Positions 48,940-56,900 of a stretch of 64,000 nucleotides of DNA are shown here, piece by piece. The position numbers and the translations under genes are program-made. The notes beneath the pieces are model-generated. The model made no database searches and was not told the origin of the DNA. It saw only the letters and a program-made list of their open reading frames with translations. Positions within the stretch are counted from its first letter, which is position 1. Each line of letters starts with the position of its first letter. Source of the stretch: Flavobacteriaceae bacterium PS02336 (lineage in GTDB: Bacteria; Bacteroidota; Bacteroidia; Flavobacteriales; Flavobacteriaceae); contig JASCOF010000004.1 of NCBI GenBank assembly GCA_029960065.1, positions 186,001-250,000 on the forward strand. The letters are read 5' to 3'.

Positions 48940-50292
48940 ATGTTTGATAATTTAAGTGATAAGTTAGATAAAGCGTTCCATATATTAAAAGGACACGGTA
49001 AAATTACAGAAGTAAACGTTGCCGATACTTTAAAAGAAGTGCGTCGCGCCTTACTTGATGCCGATGTTAACTTTAAAATTGCTAAAGATTTTACCGCTAG
49101 AGTAAAAGACAAAGCAATTGGTCAGGACGTATTGACAACCTTGCAACCAGGACAATTATTAGTAAAACTGGTAAAAGATGAGTTGACAGAATTAATGGGT
49201 GGAGATGTTGCTGGTGTTAACTTATCAGGAAATCCAACGGTTATTTTAATGTCGGGACTTCAGGGTTCTGGTAAAACAACTTTCTCTGGAAAATTAGCTA
49301 ATTTTTTAAAGACTAAGAAAAACAAAAAACCACTTCTTGTAGCTTGTGATATCTACCGTCCGGCGGCGATCAATCAGTTACACGTTGTGGGAGACCAAAT
49401 AGGTGTTGAGGTTTACTCAGAACCAGAAAATAAAAACCCTGTTGAAATTGCTCAAAATGCAATTAAACATGCCAAAGCAAACGGATTCAATGTTGTTATC
49501 GTCGATACAGCGGGTCGTTTGGCAGTAGATCAGGAAATGATGGACGAAATTGCACGTGTACACAAAGCAATTCAGCCGCAAGAAACATTGTTCGTTGTCG
49601 ACTCTATGACAGGACAAGATGCTGTAAACACAGCAAAAGCTTTCAACGATATCTTGAATTTTGATGGAGTTATTTTAACGAAATTAGACGGTGATACTCG
49701 TGGTGGAGCTGCGCTTTCTATCAAATCGATTGTAAATAAACCAATCAAATTTGTTGGTACTGGAGAAAAAATGGAAGCAATCGATGTTTTCTATCCAGAA
49801 CGTATGGCAGAGCGTATCTTAGGAATGGGAGACGTTGTGTCTCTTGTTGAAAGAGCTCAAGAACAATTTGATGAAGAAGAAGCTAGAAAACTTCAAAAGA
49901 AAATCGCTAAGAACGAATTTGGCTTTGATGATTTCCTAACACAGATTCAGCAGGTGAAAAAAATGGGTAATATGAAAGACTTGGTAGGAATGATCCCAGG
50001 AGCTTCAAAAGCCATGAAAGATGTAGAGATTGAAGATGATGCTTTTAAACATATCGAAGCGATCATTTATTCGATGACACCAGCAGAAAGAAGTAAGCCA
50101 GCTTTAATCGACGTAAAAAGAAAAGCCAGAATCGCTAAAGGTTCAGGAACGAAAGTCGAGCAGGTAAATCAGTTAATGAAACAGTTTGACCAAATGAGCA
50201 AGATGATGAAAATGATGCAGGGACCAGGCGGAAAAAATCTGATGAAAATGATGGGAGGTATGAAAGGAATGCCAGGAGGAATGCCGAGATAA
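48940..50292 (+). CDS. ffh: Signal recognition particle protein Ffh
   Basis: SRP GTPase that targets nascent membrane and secreted proteins with 4.5S RNA and FtsY; 450 residues. N domain (residues 1-90), then the G domain with P-loop GLQGSGKTTFSGKLA near residue 107, DTAGRLAVD, and TKLDGDTRGGAALS. The methionine-rich M domain ends MKMMGGMKGMPGGMPR, typical of the signal-sequence groove and RNA-binding region. Essential. Its own promoter precedes it; a hairpin terminator follows. Confidence 0.97.
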   Translation: MFDNLSDKLDKAFHILKGHGKITEVNVADTLKEVRRALLDADVNFKIAKDFTARVKDKAIGQDVLTTLQPGQLLVKLVKDELTELMGGDVAGVNLSGNPTVILMSGLQGSGKTTFSGKLANFLKTKKNKKPLLVACDIYRPAAINQLHVVGDQIGVEVYSEPENKNPVEIAQNAIKHAKANGFNVVIVDTAGRLAVDQEMMDEIARVHKAIQPQETLFVVDSMTGQDAVNTAKAFNDILNFDGVILTKLDGDTRGGAALSIKSIVNKPIKFVGTGEKMEAIDVFYPERMAERILGMGDVVSLVERAQEQFDEEEARKLQKKIAKNEFGFDDFLTQIQQVKKMGNMKDLVGMIPGASKAMKDVEIEDDAFKHIEAIIYSMTPAERSKPALIDVKRKARIAKGSGTKVEQVNQLMKQFDQMSKMMKMMQGPGGKNLMKMMGGMKGMPGGMPR

Positions 50293-50299
50293 TAAAATT

Positions 50300-50354
50300 A
50301 AAAGTTTCAAGTTTAAGGTTTCAAGTTAAGAGACCAAAACTTGAAACTTTTTTA
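50300..50354 (+). terminator. Terminator-like inverted repeat after ffh
   Basis: Arms AAAAGTTTCAAGTTT and AAACTTGAAACTTTT with a T run; the internal TTTCAAG units also make it look like a dispersed repeat. Confidence 0.75.
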
Positions 50355-50432
50355 ATTACATAAATATTTAAGTTTCGTTTTCAATTTTGAAACGTGAAAC
50401 AAAAGAAAACTTTAAACCTGAAACAAAAACAA

Positions 50433-51320
50433 ATGCAGCTACTAGACGGTAAAAAAACATCTAACGACATTAAAAACGAAATTGCAGCCGAAGTTCAATC
50501 TATAAAAGCAGCTGGAGGCAAAGTGCCTCATTTAGCAGCAGTTTTGGTGGGTAACAATGGTGCAAGTTTAACCTACGTAGGAAGTAAAGTAAAATCATGT
50601 CAGGAAATCGGATTTGATTCTACTTTGGTAAGTCTGCCGGAAACGATTACCGAAGACGAACTGCTTGCTAAAATAAAAGAGCTAAACGAAGATGATAATC
50701 TTGATGGATATATTGTGCAGTTACCGTTGCCAAAACATATCGACGAGCAGAAAATCTTACTAGCAATCGATCCAGACAAAGATGTTGACGGGTTCCACCC
50801 AACGAACTTTGGAAGGATGGCGCTTGAAATGGAAAGCTTTATTCCAGCAACACCATTTGGAATTATGGAATTACTAGAGCGTTACAAAGTAGAAACTTCA
50901 GGAAAACATACCGTTGTAATTGGAAGAAGCCACATTGTAGGACGTCCAATGAGTATCTTAATGAGCCGTAAAGGAAATCCAGGAGATTCAACAGTTACAT
51001 TGACTCACAGCCGTACTAAAAATTTAGAAGAATATACTAAAAATGCCGATATTATTATTACAGCTTTAGGAGTTCCAGAATTTTTAAAAGCCGATATGGT
51101 AAAAGAAGGAGTAACAATCATTGACGTTGGAATTACGCGTGTTGATGATGCATCAAACCCAAAAGGTTACGTGATCAAAGGTGACGTAGATTTTGATGGT
51201 GTAAGCAAAAAAGCATCTTTTATTACACCAGTTCCAGGTGGAGTAGGACCAATGACAATTGCAATGTTATTAAAAAATACACTTTTAGCACGAAAAATGA
51301 GAAGTGCAAAAAATCAATAA
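50433..51320 (+). CDS. folD: Bifunctional methylene-tetrahydrofolate dehydrogenase/cyclohydrolase
   Basis: One-carbon enzyme that converts 5,10-methylene-THF to 10-formyl-THF with NADP; 295 residues from ATG 50433. An earlier in-frame start at 50394 gives a basic leader and is rejected. The catalytic lysine is in [14 protein letters not shown] near residue 52, the [13 protein letters not shown] block near residue 120, the nucleotide-binding motif [13 protein letters not shown] near residue 165, and the C-terminal [15 protein letters not shown]. Cytoplasmic, single gene. Confidence 0.97.
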   Translation: MQLLDGKKTSNDIKNEIAAEVQSIKAAGGKVPHLAAVLVGNNGASLTYVGSKVKSCQEIGFDSTLVSLPETITEDELLAKIKELNEDDNLDGYIVQLPLPKHIDEQKILLAIDPDKDVDGFHPTNFGRMALEMESFIPATPFGIMELLERYKVETSGKHTVVIGRSHIVGRPMSILMSRKGNPGDSTVTLTHSRTKNLEEYTKNADIIITALGVPEFLKADMVKEGVTIIDVGITRVDDASNPKGYVIKGDVDFDGVSKKASFITPVPGGVGPMTIAMLLKNTLLARKMRSAKNQ

Positions 51321-51340
51321 TTTCTTTTCAAAGTATAATG

Positions 51341-51368
51341 AAAGCCTGTTCTAGAACAGGCTTTTTTA
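51341..51368 (+). terminator. Terminator after folD
   Basis: Perfect 12-base arms AAAGCCTGTTCT / AGAACAGGCTTT, T run follows. Confidence 0.9.
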
Positions 51369-51381
51369 TTGGATTAATTTT

Positions 51382-51522
51382 TTTAAACACATAGAATCAT
51401 AGAATTTAATTTTTGTAAAAGAATACAAGAGAGAAACAAATTTCTTTTACATAGTGAGAGTCTGTCTATGTTTATTTAAAAAAAGTGAACAGTTACAAAA
51501 TCTGTGTTTCTGCGTGTTTAAA
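51382..51522. repeat. Inverted repeat with TTTAAACAC ends
   Basis: Left arm 51382-51407 (TTTAAACACATAGAATCATA ...) and right arm 51497-51522 are imperfect inverted copies over 26 bases. The interior holds related ATAG/TATG fragments. The 51321-51707 gap otherwise holds only the folD terminator and the corA leader. Confidence 0.75.
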
Positions 51523-51568
51523 ATCTCCGCAGATATCCATTTTAATATATAATTAATAGTTTAAACTT

Positions 51569-51597
51569 TTGGTTCTTAAAAATAAAGGATACTTTTG
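51569..51597 (+). promoter_or_regulatory. corA promoter
   Basis: TTG (51569-51571), 18 bases, TACTTTTG (51590-51597). The transcript would carry a leader of about 100 bases. Confidence 0.8.
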
Positions 51598-51654
51598 CAC
51601 CACTTAAAAAACACTTCTCCAAATGGACGATTATTATTCGTTAGTATTAAATTA

Positions 51655-51688
51655 AAAAGCAGCTTTTGAAATTTTCAAAATGCTGCGT
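51655..51688 (+). promoter_or_regulatory. Hairpin in the corA leader
   Basis: GCAGC-TTTTGAAA and TTTTCAAAA-T-GCTGC pair almost completely just before the corA start codon (51708). It has no T run, so it may act on translation rather than termination. Candidate magnesium-responsive element by position only. Confidence 0.4.
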
Positions 51689-51707
51689 TAAAAACCTGTA
51701 TTTTGAA

Positions 51708-52634
51708 ATGAAAGCCTTTTACACAAACAACAACGGATTGGTGGAAATCCAAAAATGGACTTCAAATTGCTGGATTCATATCGAATCTCCCACAGAATCA
51801 GACAAAAATTATTTACTAGAAGAACTTCAGGTTCCTGAAGCTTTCTACAACGACATCGAAGATATCGATGAAAGACCTCGTATAGAAATAGAAGACAGCT
51901 GGACACTTATTATCATGCGTATTCCCGTTAAAAGCGGCGACATCAAAATCCCTTTTCATACCGTTCCTCTCGGAATCATTTTTAAAGATGATATCTGTGT
52001 GACAATCAGTTTTTATAAAACAGAAATCATAAAAGATTTTGTTGCATATTCACAGCGCAAAAGCATTGAAATCGAAGATAATTTCAATTTAGTCCTGCGA
52101 TTATTACTCTCATCAAGCGTTTGGTATTTGAAATATCTAAAACAAATCAATCAGAAAATAAAACTCGCAGAAGATAATTTAGAAAAATCCATCAAAAATG
52201 AAGAATTACAGGCACTGCTTCAAATTGAAAAATGTTTTGTATTCTTCATCACTTCCTTAAAAGCAAATGATGTTTTGTTTCAAAGAATTAAAAATCTAAA
52301 AGCGCATAAAGCCAATTACGACCCAGAATTATTAGAAGATGTCGAAATCGAATTAAATCAGGCACAAGATACAGCCAATATTTACAACAACATCTTAACC
52401 GGAATGATGGACGCCTACGCTTCAGTGATTTCCAATAATATGAATACCATCATGAAACAGATGACCTCGATTTCGATCATCTTAATGATTCCAACCCTAA
52501 TCGCGAGTTTGTACGGAATGAACGTGCCCAACGGTTTAGAAGAAAGCAAATACGGAATCTGGATTCTGCTTTTAGTTTCCATAATTCTATCAACTTTCGG
52601 AGTTCTTCTATTCAAAAGAAGAAGATGGTTTTAA
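51708..52634 (+). CDS. CorA family magnesium/divalent cation transporter
   Basis: A 308-residue CorA-fold channel. The N-terminal cytosolic domain (residues 1-235) is followed by two membrane helices with the family's selectivity motif YGMNVP near residue 276, and a basic tail LFKRRRWF. The cytosolic domain shows the DIEDIDERPRIEIEDSW segment typical of CorA. The start is taken at ATG 51708; a TTG at 51666 would extend it upstream through the hairpin in the leader and is unlikely. Mg2+ or another divalent metal is the probable substrate. Confidence 0.93.
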   Translation: MKAFYTNNNGLVEIQKWTSNCWIHIESPTESDKNYLLEELQVPEAFYNDIEDIDERPRIEIEDSWTLIIMRIPVKSGDIKIPFHTVPLGIIFKDDICVTISFYKTEIIKDFVAYSQRKSIEIEDNFNLVLRLLLSSSVWYLKYLKQINQKIKLAEDNLEKSIKNEELQALLQIEKCFVFFITSLKANDVLFQRIKNLKAHKANYDPELLEDVEIELNQAQDTANIYNNILTGMMDAYASVISNNMNTIMKQMTSISIILMIPTLIASLYGMNVPNGLEESKYGIWILLLVSIILSTFGVLLFKRRRWF

Positions 52635-52651
52635 ATTAAACTACACAAAAC

Positions 52652-52682
52652 AAAAGCCTGTTCCTTATGAATAGGCTTTTTC
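52652..52682 (+). terminator. Terminator after corA
   Basis: Arms AAAAGCCTGTTC and GAATAGGCTTTT (one mismatch), short T run. Confidence 0.85.
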
Positions 52683-52697
52683 GTTTTGATATACTTT

Positions 52698-52812
52698 GGG
52701 CGTGACCGTCTCGTTGCAAAAGGGCTAATATGCTTTGTGGTTATGCGCCCTTTTGCAACGAGACGGTCGGGCTATCCGCGCTACTTCGGTAGCCAGCGCC
52801 TATCCCTCACGC
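52698..52812. repeat. Large palindromic element with UUCG hairpin
   Basis: A perfect 22-base inverted repeat (52704-52725 and 52747-52768) with a 21-base loop, followed by GGGCTATCCGCG, a GCTAC-TTCG-GTAGC tetraloop hairpin and CAGCGCCTATCCCTCACGC. Termini GCGTGA and TCACGC are inverted. G+C is clearly higher than in the surroundings. Together with flanking AT-rich bases it fills the gap between corA and the next gene. Confidence 0.88.
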
Positions 52813-52949
52813 AATCATTTTCATAAGAAAGTTTCGTTTTTACAAAAGTTTTCAGAATTCCAGAGGGATGAAATATTTATAGAAACGTGTAAGCACACCC
52901 ATTTAAGTCACAGATGGGCGAAATATTAAAAATAAAATCATTTTTTTAT

Positions 52950-52994
52950 TTGCCAATTCAAAATAAATAATAACTTTGTAACGCAAAGTACTTT
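52950..52994 (+). promoter_or_regulatory. Promoter and operator copy 1 (ACTTTG-N5-CAAAGTACTTT)
   Basis: TTG (52950-52952), 18 bases, TAACTTTG (52971-52978). The motif ACTTTG-N5-CAAAGTACTTT (52973-52994) overlaps the -7 box and the transcript start; a second copy lies before the DUF4173 gene. Likely operator of the winged-helix protein encoded in the same cluster. Confidence 0.75.
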
Positions 52995-52998
52995 AATT

Positions 52999-53613
52999 AT
53001 GAATCAAAAGCACCAAGAAGATTTAGCACATATACGTTCCATGATGGAGCGTTCTTCCAGATTTATATCATTAAGCGGACTTTCAGGAGTTTTCGCAGGT
53101 CTTTCGGCTTTAATTGGTGGAATCTATGTTTATCAAATATTCAAAGCAAACGGAATTGATTATGCCAATGATTACAGTAGGTCATATTCTGCTAATTTGG
53201 TCTCAGAACTATTTTGGATTGGAATCATAATTTTGATTTGTGCATTTGCATTCGGAATCTTTTTTACAATTCGAAAAAGCCGAAAATACAATTTGCCAAT
53301 CTGGACATCAGCAACAAAAAAGATGTTGTTCAATTTATCAGTTCCTTTATTTGCAGGTGGTGTATTCTGTCTTGCTCTTATGTATCACGGATATTTTGGG
53401 TTAGTTGCGCCATCGACTTTGCTTTTTTATGGTTTAGCGCTTATTAATGCAGAAAAATATACTTTTTCTGATGTAAAATATTTAGGTTTCTGCGAACTTT
53501 GTTTAGGATTAATTGCTCTTTTCTATATCGGGTATGGATTATTTTTCTGGATTTTGGGATTTGGAATTTTGCATATTTTATATGGTTTAGTGATGTTCAA
53601 AAAATACAAATAA
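52999..53613 (+). CDS. Membrane protein of unknown function, four to six helices
   Basis: A 204-residue protein: a charged N-terminal 20 residues (MNQKHQEDLAHIRSMMERSS), then hydrophobic segments at about residues 25-48, 70-95, 115-135, 140-155, 165-180 and 182-198. No named family recognised. It is followed four bases later by the winged-helix regulator, so the two are surely co-transcribed. Such pairs of a membrane protein with a small regulator suggest a sensing or membrane-stress role; the regulator probably controls this operon through the operator at 52973-52994. Confidence 0.78.
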   Translation: MNQKHQEDLAHIRSMMERSSRFISLSGLSGVFAGLSALIGGIYVYQIFKANGIDYANDYSRSYSANLVSELFWIGIIILICAFAFGIFFTIRKSRKYNLPIWTSATKKMLFNLSVPLFAGGVFCLALMYHGYFGLVAPSTLLFYGLALINAEKYTFSDVKYLGFCELCLGLIALFYIGYGLFFWILGFGILHILYGLVMFKKYK

Positions 53614-53617
53614 TTGA

Positions 53618-53908
53618 ATGGGAATTATTGACAAGCTAAATAAAGATTTCGAAAGCCGTGTCAGACTGGGTATTATGTCCGTTCTGATGGTTAACGACTG
53701 GGTAGATTTTACCGAGATGAAAACGCTTTTGAATATTACCGACGGGAATTTGGCAAGTCATTCTTCTGCATTGGAGAAATCAGAATACATTGAAATTAAG
53801 AAAGAATTTGTGGGCAAAAAGCCTAAAACATCTTATCAGGTAACACCGCTTGGCCGTGCGGCGTTTAAAGAACACCTTTCTTATCTCGAAAAACTAATGA
53901 AATCTTAG
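53618..53908 (+). CDS. Winged-helix transcriptional regulator (HTH_34 type)
   Basis: A 96-residue single-domain DNA-binding protein: helices from VRLGIMSVLMVND, the recognition region LLNITDGNLASHSSALEKS near residue 45, and the wing with KKPKTSYQVTPLGRAAF. This is the small MarR/PadR-like winged-helix type (HTH_34). It has no sensor domain, so it may respond through its membrane partner or by its own level. The palindromic motif ACTTTG-N5-CAAAGTACTTT occurs just before its operon and just after it, before the DUF4173 gene. Confidence 0.88.
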   Translation: MGIIDKLNKDFESRVRLGIMSVLMVNDWVDFTEMKTLLNITDGNLASHSSALEKSEYIEIKKEFVGKKPKTSYQVTPLGRAAFKEHLSYLEKLMKS

Positions 53909-53931
53909 AAACTAAATTTTTTTACCTAAAA

Positions 53932-53953
53932 ACTTTGAATTACAAAGTACTTT
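53932..53953 (+). promoter_or_regulatory. Operator copy 2 (ACTTTG-N5-CAAAGTACTTT)
   Basis: Matches the motif at 52973-52994 at every defined position and with the same 5-base spacing; AAACTTTG at its left is a degenerate -7 box, so the arrangement with respect to the promoter is the same. Confidence 0.7.
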
Positions 53954-54051
53954 TAAAAAAATAAAAATTATGAAATTGCCTATAGTGTTTTTAGCAATTA
54001 GCAGATAAGGCAATTACATTTTTGACCAATAACAAATAAAAATCTACAAAA

Positions 54052-55440
54052 ATGAAAAAACATCAAATTATCTTAGCATGTACAGCAGTTTTTGCACTGC
54101 TTTTTTACAATGAAGCTCCTGGAATCAATATTTCTATTTTTGGCGTTTTGCTGACCTTACTAATTAGTTATTTCTTTCAGGAAAAGTTTGTTAACAGGTC
54201 ACATCTTATTTTAGTAATGACTTCTATTTTGTCTTGTTTTGCCTTTGCTTGGTATGGAGATGCTGCATCTTTTTTCTCTTTGGCATTATCAATCCTGTTC
54301 TTGCAGTTTAAAACACAGGATGGCGAACTCAAAATCGTACAGGTTTTTCCATTAATCTTTTTAAACGGAATTACTTCACTTGGACGTATTTTTATTTTCA
54401 GCCAATGGCTTCCTGAACGAAAAATCCACAACGATTTTGCTAAAAAATTAGTGGCATTTGTTCTAATTCCAGTACTATTTCTAGGATTGTTTTTTATTGT
54501 TTATTCTTTTGGAAGCAATCATTTCTCTTCATTATTTACAGATTATACTTTAGACATAGATATTTTTCAATTGGTTGTAATAACCATTCTTGGATTTTAT
54601 ATCTCCTTTAGTTTTTGGAATTATTGGGTTCCAGATGTTTGTTACGAATTCAATCCAAAATTAAATAATGATTTCACTGCTATTTCTGAAGTAAAAAATC
54701 AAAGCACATTTTCATTTCTCGATTTGGATTTCGAAAGAAAAAGCGGTGAGATTACCTTGTTTTTACTAAATCTTATGCTTTTAGTTTTTATTGCTACCTA
54801 TAACTATGAACAGTTTTTTGAGGTGGTAGAAAAAACAAATCTTAGCGCTGATACGCATGAGCGTGTAAACGCTGTTATTTTTTCAATTTTGATGGCAGTC
54901 GGTGTGATTCTCTTTTATTTTAAAGGTGGATTTAATTTTGATGAAAAAGCAAAATCGATAAAAAACCTGGCTAAAGTATGGATTACATTAAATGTAGTTC
55001 TGATTGTAAGTGCCATAATTAAGAATACAGAATATGTCTCTTTTTATGGTTTAACCTACAAACGCCTTGGAGTTTATGCTTTTTTAATTTTAGCTATTAT
55101 TGGATTAGTGATTTCATTTCAAAAAATCAGAAAGCAAAAAACCAATGCTTACCTTTTCAATCAGATGGTCTGGTATTTTTATGGAACAGTTCTTCTTTGC
55201 AGTTATGTTAACTGGGGAAGTATAGTAACCAATTATAATATTTCAGTAAATAAAGGAGTGGAGCCAGTTTTTCTCAGCGAACTAAATTTTAATGATGATA
55301 CTCGAAGAGACTATTTTAAAAAGAATAATTTGGATGGCAAACATTCAGAAGTCGAAAGAGAAGAGTTGATTTCTAATTATCAAAGTGCAGGATTTTTATC
55401 TAAAGCTTTGTATTATGAGTTTTTGGATAAGAAAAAGTAA
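54052..55440 (+). CDS. DUF4173-like multi-spanning membrane protein
   Basis: A 462-residue protein with about ten membrane segments, and a polar C-terminal region of about 80 residues (from NYNISVNKGVEPVF) that includes SELNFNDDTRRDYFKK. It resembles the DUF4173/DUF4153 family of uncharacterised membrane proteins. It lies 143 bases after the winged-helix gene and has its own copy of the shared operator, so it is likely in the same regulon. Function unknown. Confidence 0.78.
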   Translation: MKKHQIILACTAVFALLFYNEAPGINISIFGVLLTLLISYFFQEKFVNRSHLILVMTSILSCFAFAWYGDAASFFSLALSILFLQFKTQDGELKIVQVFPLIFLNGITSLGRIFIFSQWLPERKIHNDFAKKLVAFVLIPVLFLGLFFIVYSFGSNHFSSLFTDYTLDIDIFQLVVITILGFYISFSFWNYWVPDVCYEFNPKLNNDFTAISEVKNQSTFSFLDLDFERKSGEITLFLLNLMLLVFIATYNYEQFFEVVEKTNLSADTHERVNAVIFSILMAVGVILFYFKGGFNFDEKAKSIKNLAKVWITLNVVLIVSAIIKNTEYVSFYGLTYKRLGVYAFLILAIIGLVISFQKIRKQKTNAYLFNQMVWYFYGTVLLCSYVNWGSIVTNYNISVNKGVEPVFLSELNFNDDTRRDYFKKNNLDGKHSEVEREELISNYQSAGFLSKALYYEFLDKKK

Positions 55441-55447
55441 GAAAACA

Positions 55448-55480
55448 AAAAGTCCCATTTACATTGCAAATGGGACTTTA
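55448..55480. terminator. Bidirectional terminator
   Basis: Perfect arms AAAGTCCCATTT and AAATGGGACTTT between the convergent DUF4173 gene and rluF. Confidence 0.92.
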
Positions 55481-55485
55481 TTATT

Positions 55486-56334
55486 TTAATTATCTCCTCT
55501 TTTTTTAAAGCGAGGATCATTTTTAGAAATATAGGCAGTTCTTCTGCTTGAATTTCCATTTGAATTTCCATTTGAACTTCTGTTGGGATTCTCAACTTTC
55601 GGGAGACTTGCTTCTTCAGTTTTGCTAGAAGGTTCAATTAATTGATTTAATTCTTTGATTTCAGCATCGGTTAAATCACGGTAACGTCCAACGGGAACAT
55701 CGAGCGAAATATTAATGATTCTGATGCGTTTTAAGGCAGTAACCTCGTAACCAAGATATTCAGACATTCTTCTAATCTGACGGTTTAATCCCTGCGTTAA
55801 AATGATCTTGAAAGTATATTTACTGATTTGTTCAACCTTACATTTTTTGGTAACAGTATCCAAAATCGGAACGCCATTTCCCATTCGCTGGATAAAACGT
55901 TCTGTAATTGGCTTGTTTACCGTAACGGTATATTCTTTTTCGTGATTGTTTCTGGCGCGGAGAATCTTGTTTACAATATCACCGTCATTAGTCATAAAAA
56001 TTAATCCTTCACTGGCTTTATCCAATCTTCCAATCGGAAAAATACGTTTTGGATAATTAATATAATCAACAATATTATTTTGAACTTCTAAATTCGTCGT
56101 ACATTCAATTCCAACTGGTTTGTTGAATGCCAGATAAATTGGTTTTTCGTTTTTCTCAACAATTAATTTCCCATCAATTCGCACTTCATCATGTGGTGAA
56201 ACTTTAGTTCCCATTTCTGGTACAGCGCCATTTATTGTTACGCGTCCTTCTTCGATTAATTTATCGGCTTCACGACGAGAACAATAACCCGTTTCTCCAA
56301 TAAATTTATTCAGACGTTTTAAATTTTCTTCCAT
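55486..56334 (-). CDS. rluF: 23S rRNA pseudouridine synthase RluF-like
   Basis: Pseudouridine synthase of the RsuA/RluB/RluE/RluF family, 282 residues. An N-terminal S4 RNA-binding domain (RLNKFIGETGYCSRREADKL), then the catalytic motif IGRLDKASEGLIFMTNDG with the essential aspartate near residue 103, and GLNRQIRRMSEYLG. The start ...EYTVTV and LPxDPRF-like sequence patterns suit RluF (U2604). The C-terminal 50 residues are low-complexity, with SNGNSNGNSS repeats and a basic end, probably disordered. Convergent with the DUF4173 gene. Confidence 0.9.
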   Translation of the reverse strand: MEENLKRLNKFIGETGYCSRREADKLIEEGRVTINGAVPEMGTKVSPHDEVRIDGKLIVEKNEKPIYLAFNKPVGIECTTNLEVQNNIVDYINYPKRIFPIGRLDKASEGLIFMTNDGDIVNKILRARNNHEKEYTVTVNKPITERFIQRMGNGVPILDTVTKKCKVEQISKYTFKIILTQGLNRQIRRMSEYLGYEVTALKRIRIINISLDVPVGRYRDLTDAEIKELNQLIEPSSKTEEASLPKVENPNRSSNGNSNGNSSRRTAYISKNDPRFKKRGDN

Positions 56335-56339
56335 ACTGC

Positions 56340-56473
56340 AAAAATAGCTAAAAGTTTAGACATCTTAGAATTTTAGATTTGAGACTTCTTAGATTTTTGA
56401 AGAAAACTTAAGAATCTCAGAACCTATAAAAAAAACCTTTGTCCCTTTGAACCTCTGCATCTTTGAACCTTTT
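56340..56473. repeat. Degenerate intergenic repeat tract
   Basis: AATCTTAGAA-type units followed by CAAAGG-type units on the minus strand (56428-56470). The tract begins within the final codons of the ABM gene, whose stop codon TAG lies in the repeat. Confidence 0.6.
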
Positions 56474-56821
56474 CTAAGATTCATGAAAAATCGAACTATC
56501 TTCCGGCGTTTCCTTTCTTTCAAACATTCCGTAATCACGAACCACAGTTGCAATTCGCAAATGATAATCTTTAAAAACTTCATTTCGCCCTTTGGCTTGC
56601 GCGTGACGATGCATTTCGAGATTTCGCCATTGCTGAATGCTTTCTTCGTCCCGCCAAAAAGATAAAGACAGAATTTTTCCAGAATCAGCTAAACTTTGAA
56701 ATCGCTCTATCGAAATAAAACCATCAATATGACTTAATTCAGGTTTTAGATTTGCTGCAATATCTAAATATTCTTCTTTTCTTCCTTCGTTTGGAATGAC
56801 TTCAAAAATTACGGCTATCAT
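56474..56821 (-). CDS. Antibiotic biosynthesis monooxygenase (ABM) domain protein
   Basis: A 115-residue ferredoxin-like dimeric protein: MIAVIFEVIPNEGRKEEYLD, then GFISIERFQSLADSGKILSLSFW near residue 38 and WRNLEMHRHAQAKGR near residue 65. ABM proteins include cofactor-free monooxygenases and haem-degrading enzymes; no clear active-site residue can be assigned here. It may be co-transcribed with the alpha/beta hydrolase 66 bases upstream. The C-terminal dozen residues (ETPEDSSIFHES) are polar and non-conserved. Confidence 0.88.
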   Translation of the reverse strand: MIAVIFEVIPNEGRKEEYLDIAANLKPELSHIDGFISIERFQSLADSGKILSLSFWRDEESIQQWRNLEMHRHAQAKGRNEVFKDYHLRIATVVRDYGMFERKETPEDSSIFHES

Positions 56822-56868
56822 CTTTTTGAGAATTATGAGTTATGAATTATAAGTTATGAGTTGAAGCA

Positions 56869-56900
56869 GAAAACCTTTGAACCTTTGTTACTTTGTCCCT
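56869..56900. repeat. CAAAGG-family repeat supplying a stop codon
   Basis: On the minus strand, GGGACAAAGTAACAAAGG spans the last codons and the TAA stop of the alpha/beta hydrolase gene; the same 18 bases occur in the tract at 48619-48657. Confidence 0.75.

Noticed and set aside
50300-50354. Possible attenuator between ffh and folD
   Set aside because: The hairpin follows the ffh stop closely and has the features of a plain terminator or repeat; no leader peptide or alternative fold was seen.
52735-52929. Open frame of 64 codons on the plus strand
   Set aside because: It lies in the palindromic element at 52698-52812 and its flank; composition is not coding-like and it has no start signals.
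55553-55585. Tandem coding repeat in rluF as a phase-variable tract
   Set aside because: The SNGNSNGN units are imperfect at base level and change length only in multiples of three, at a disordered C-terminus.
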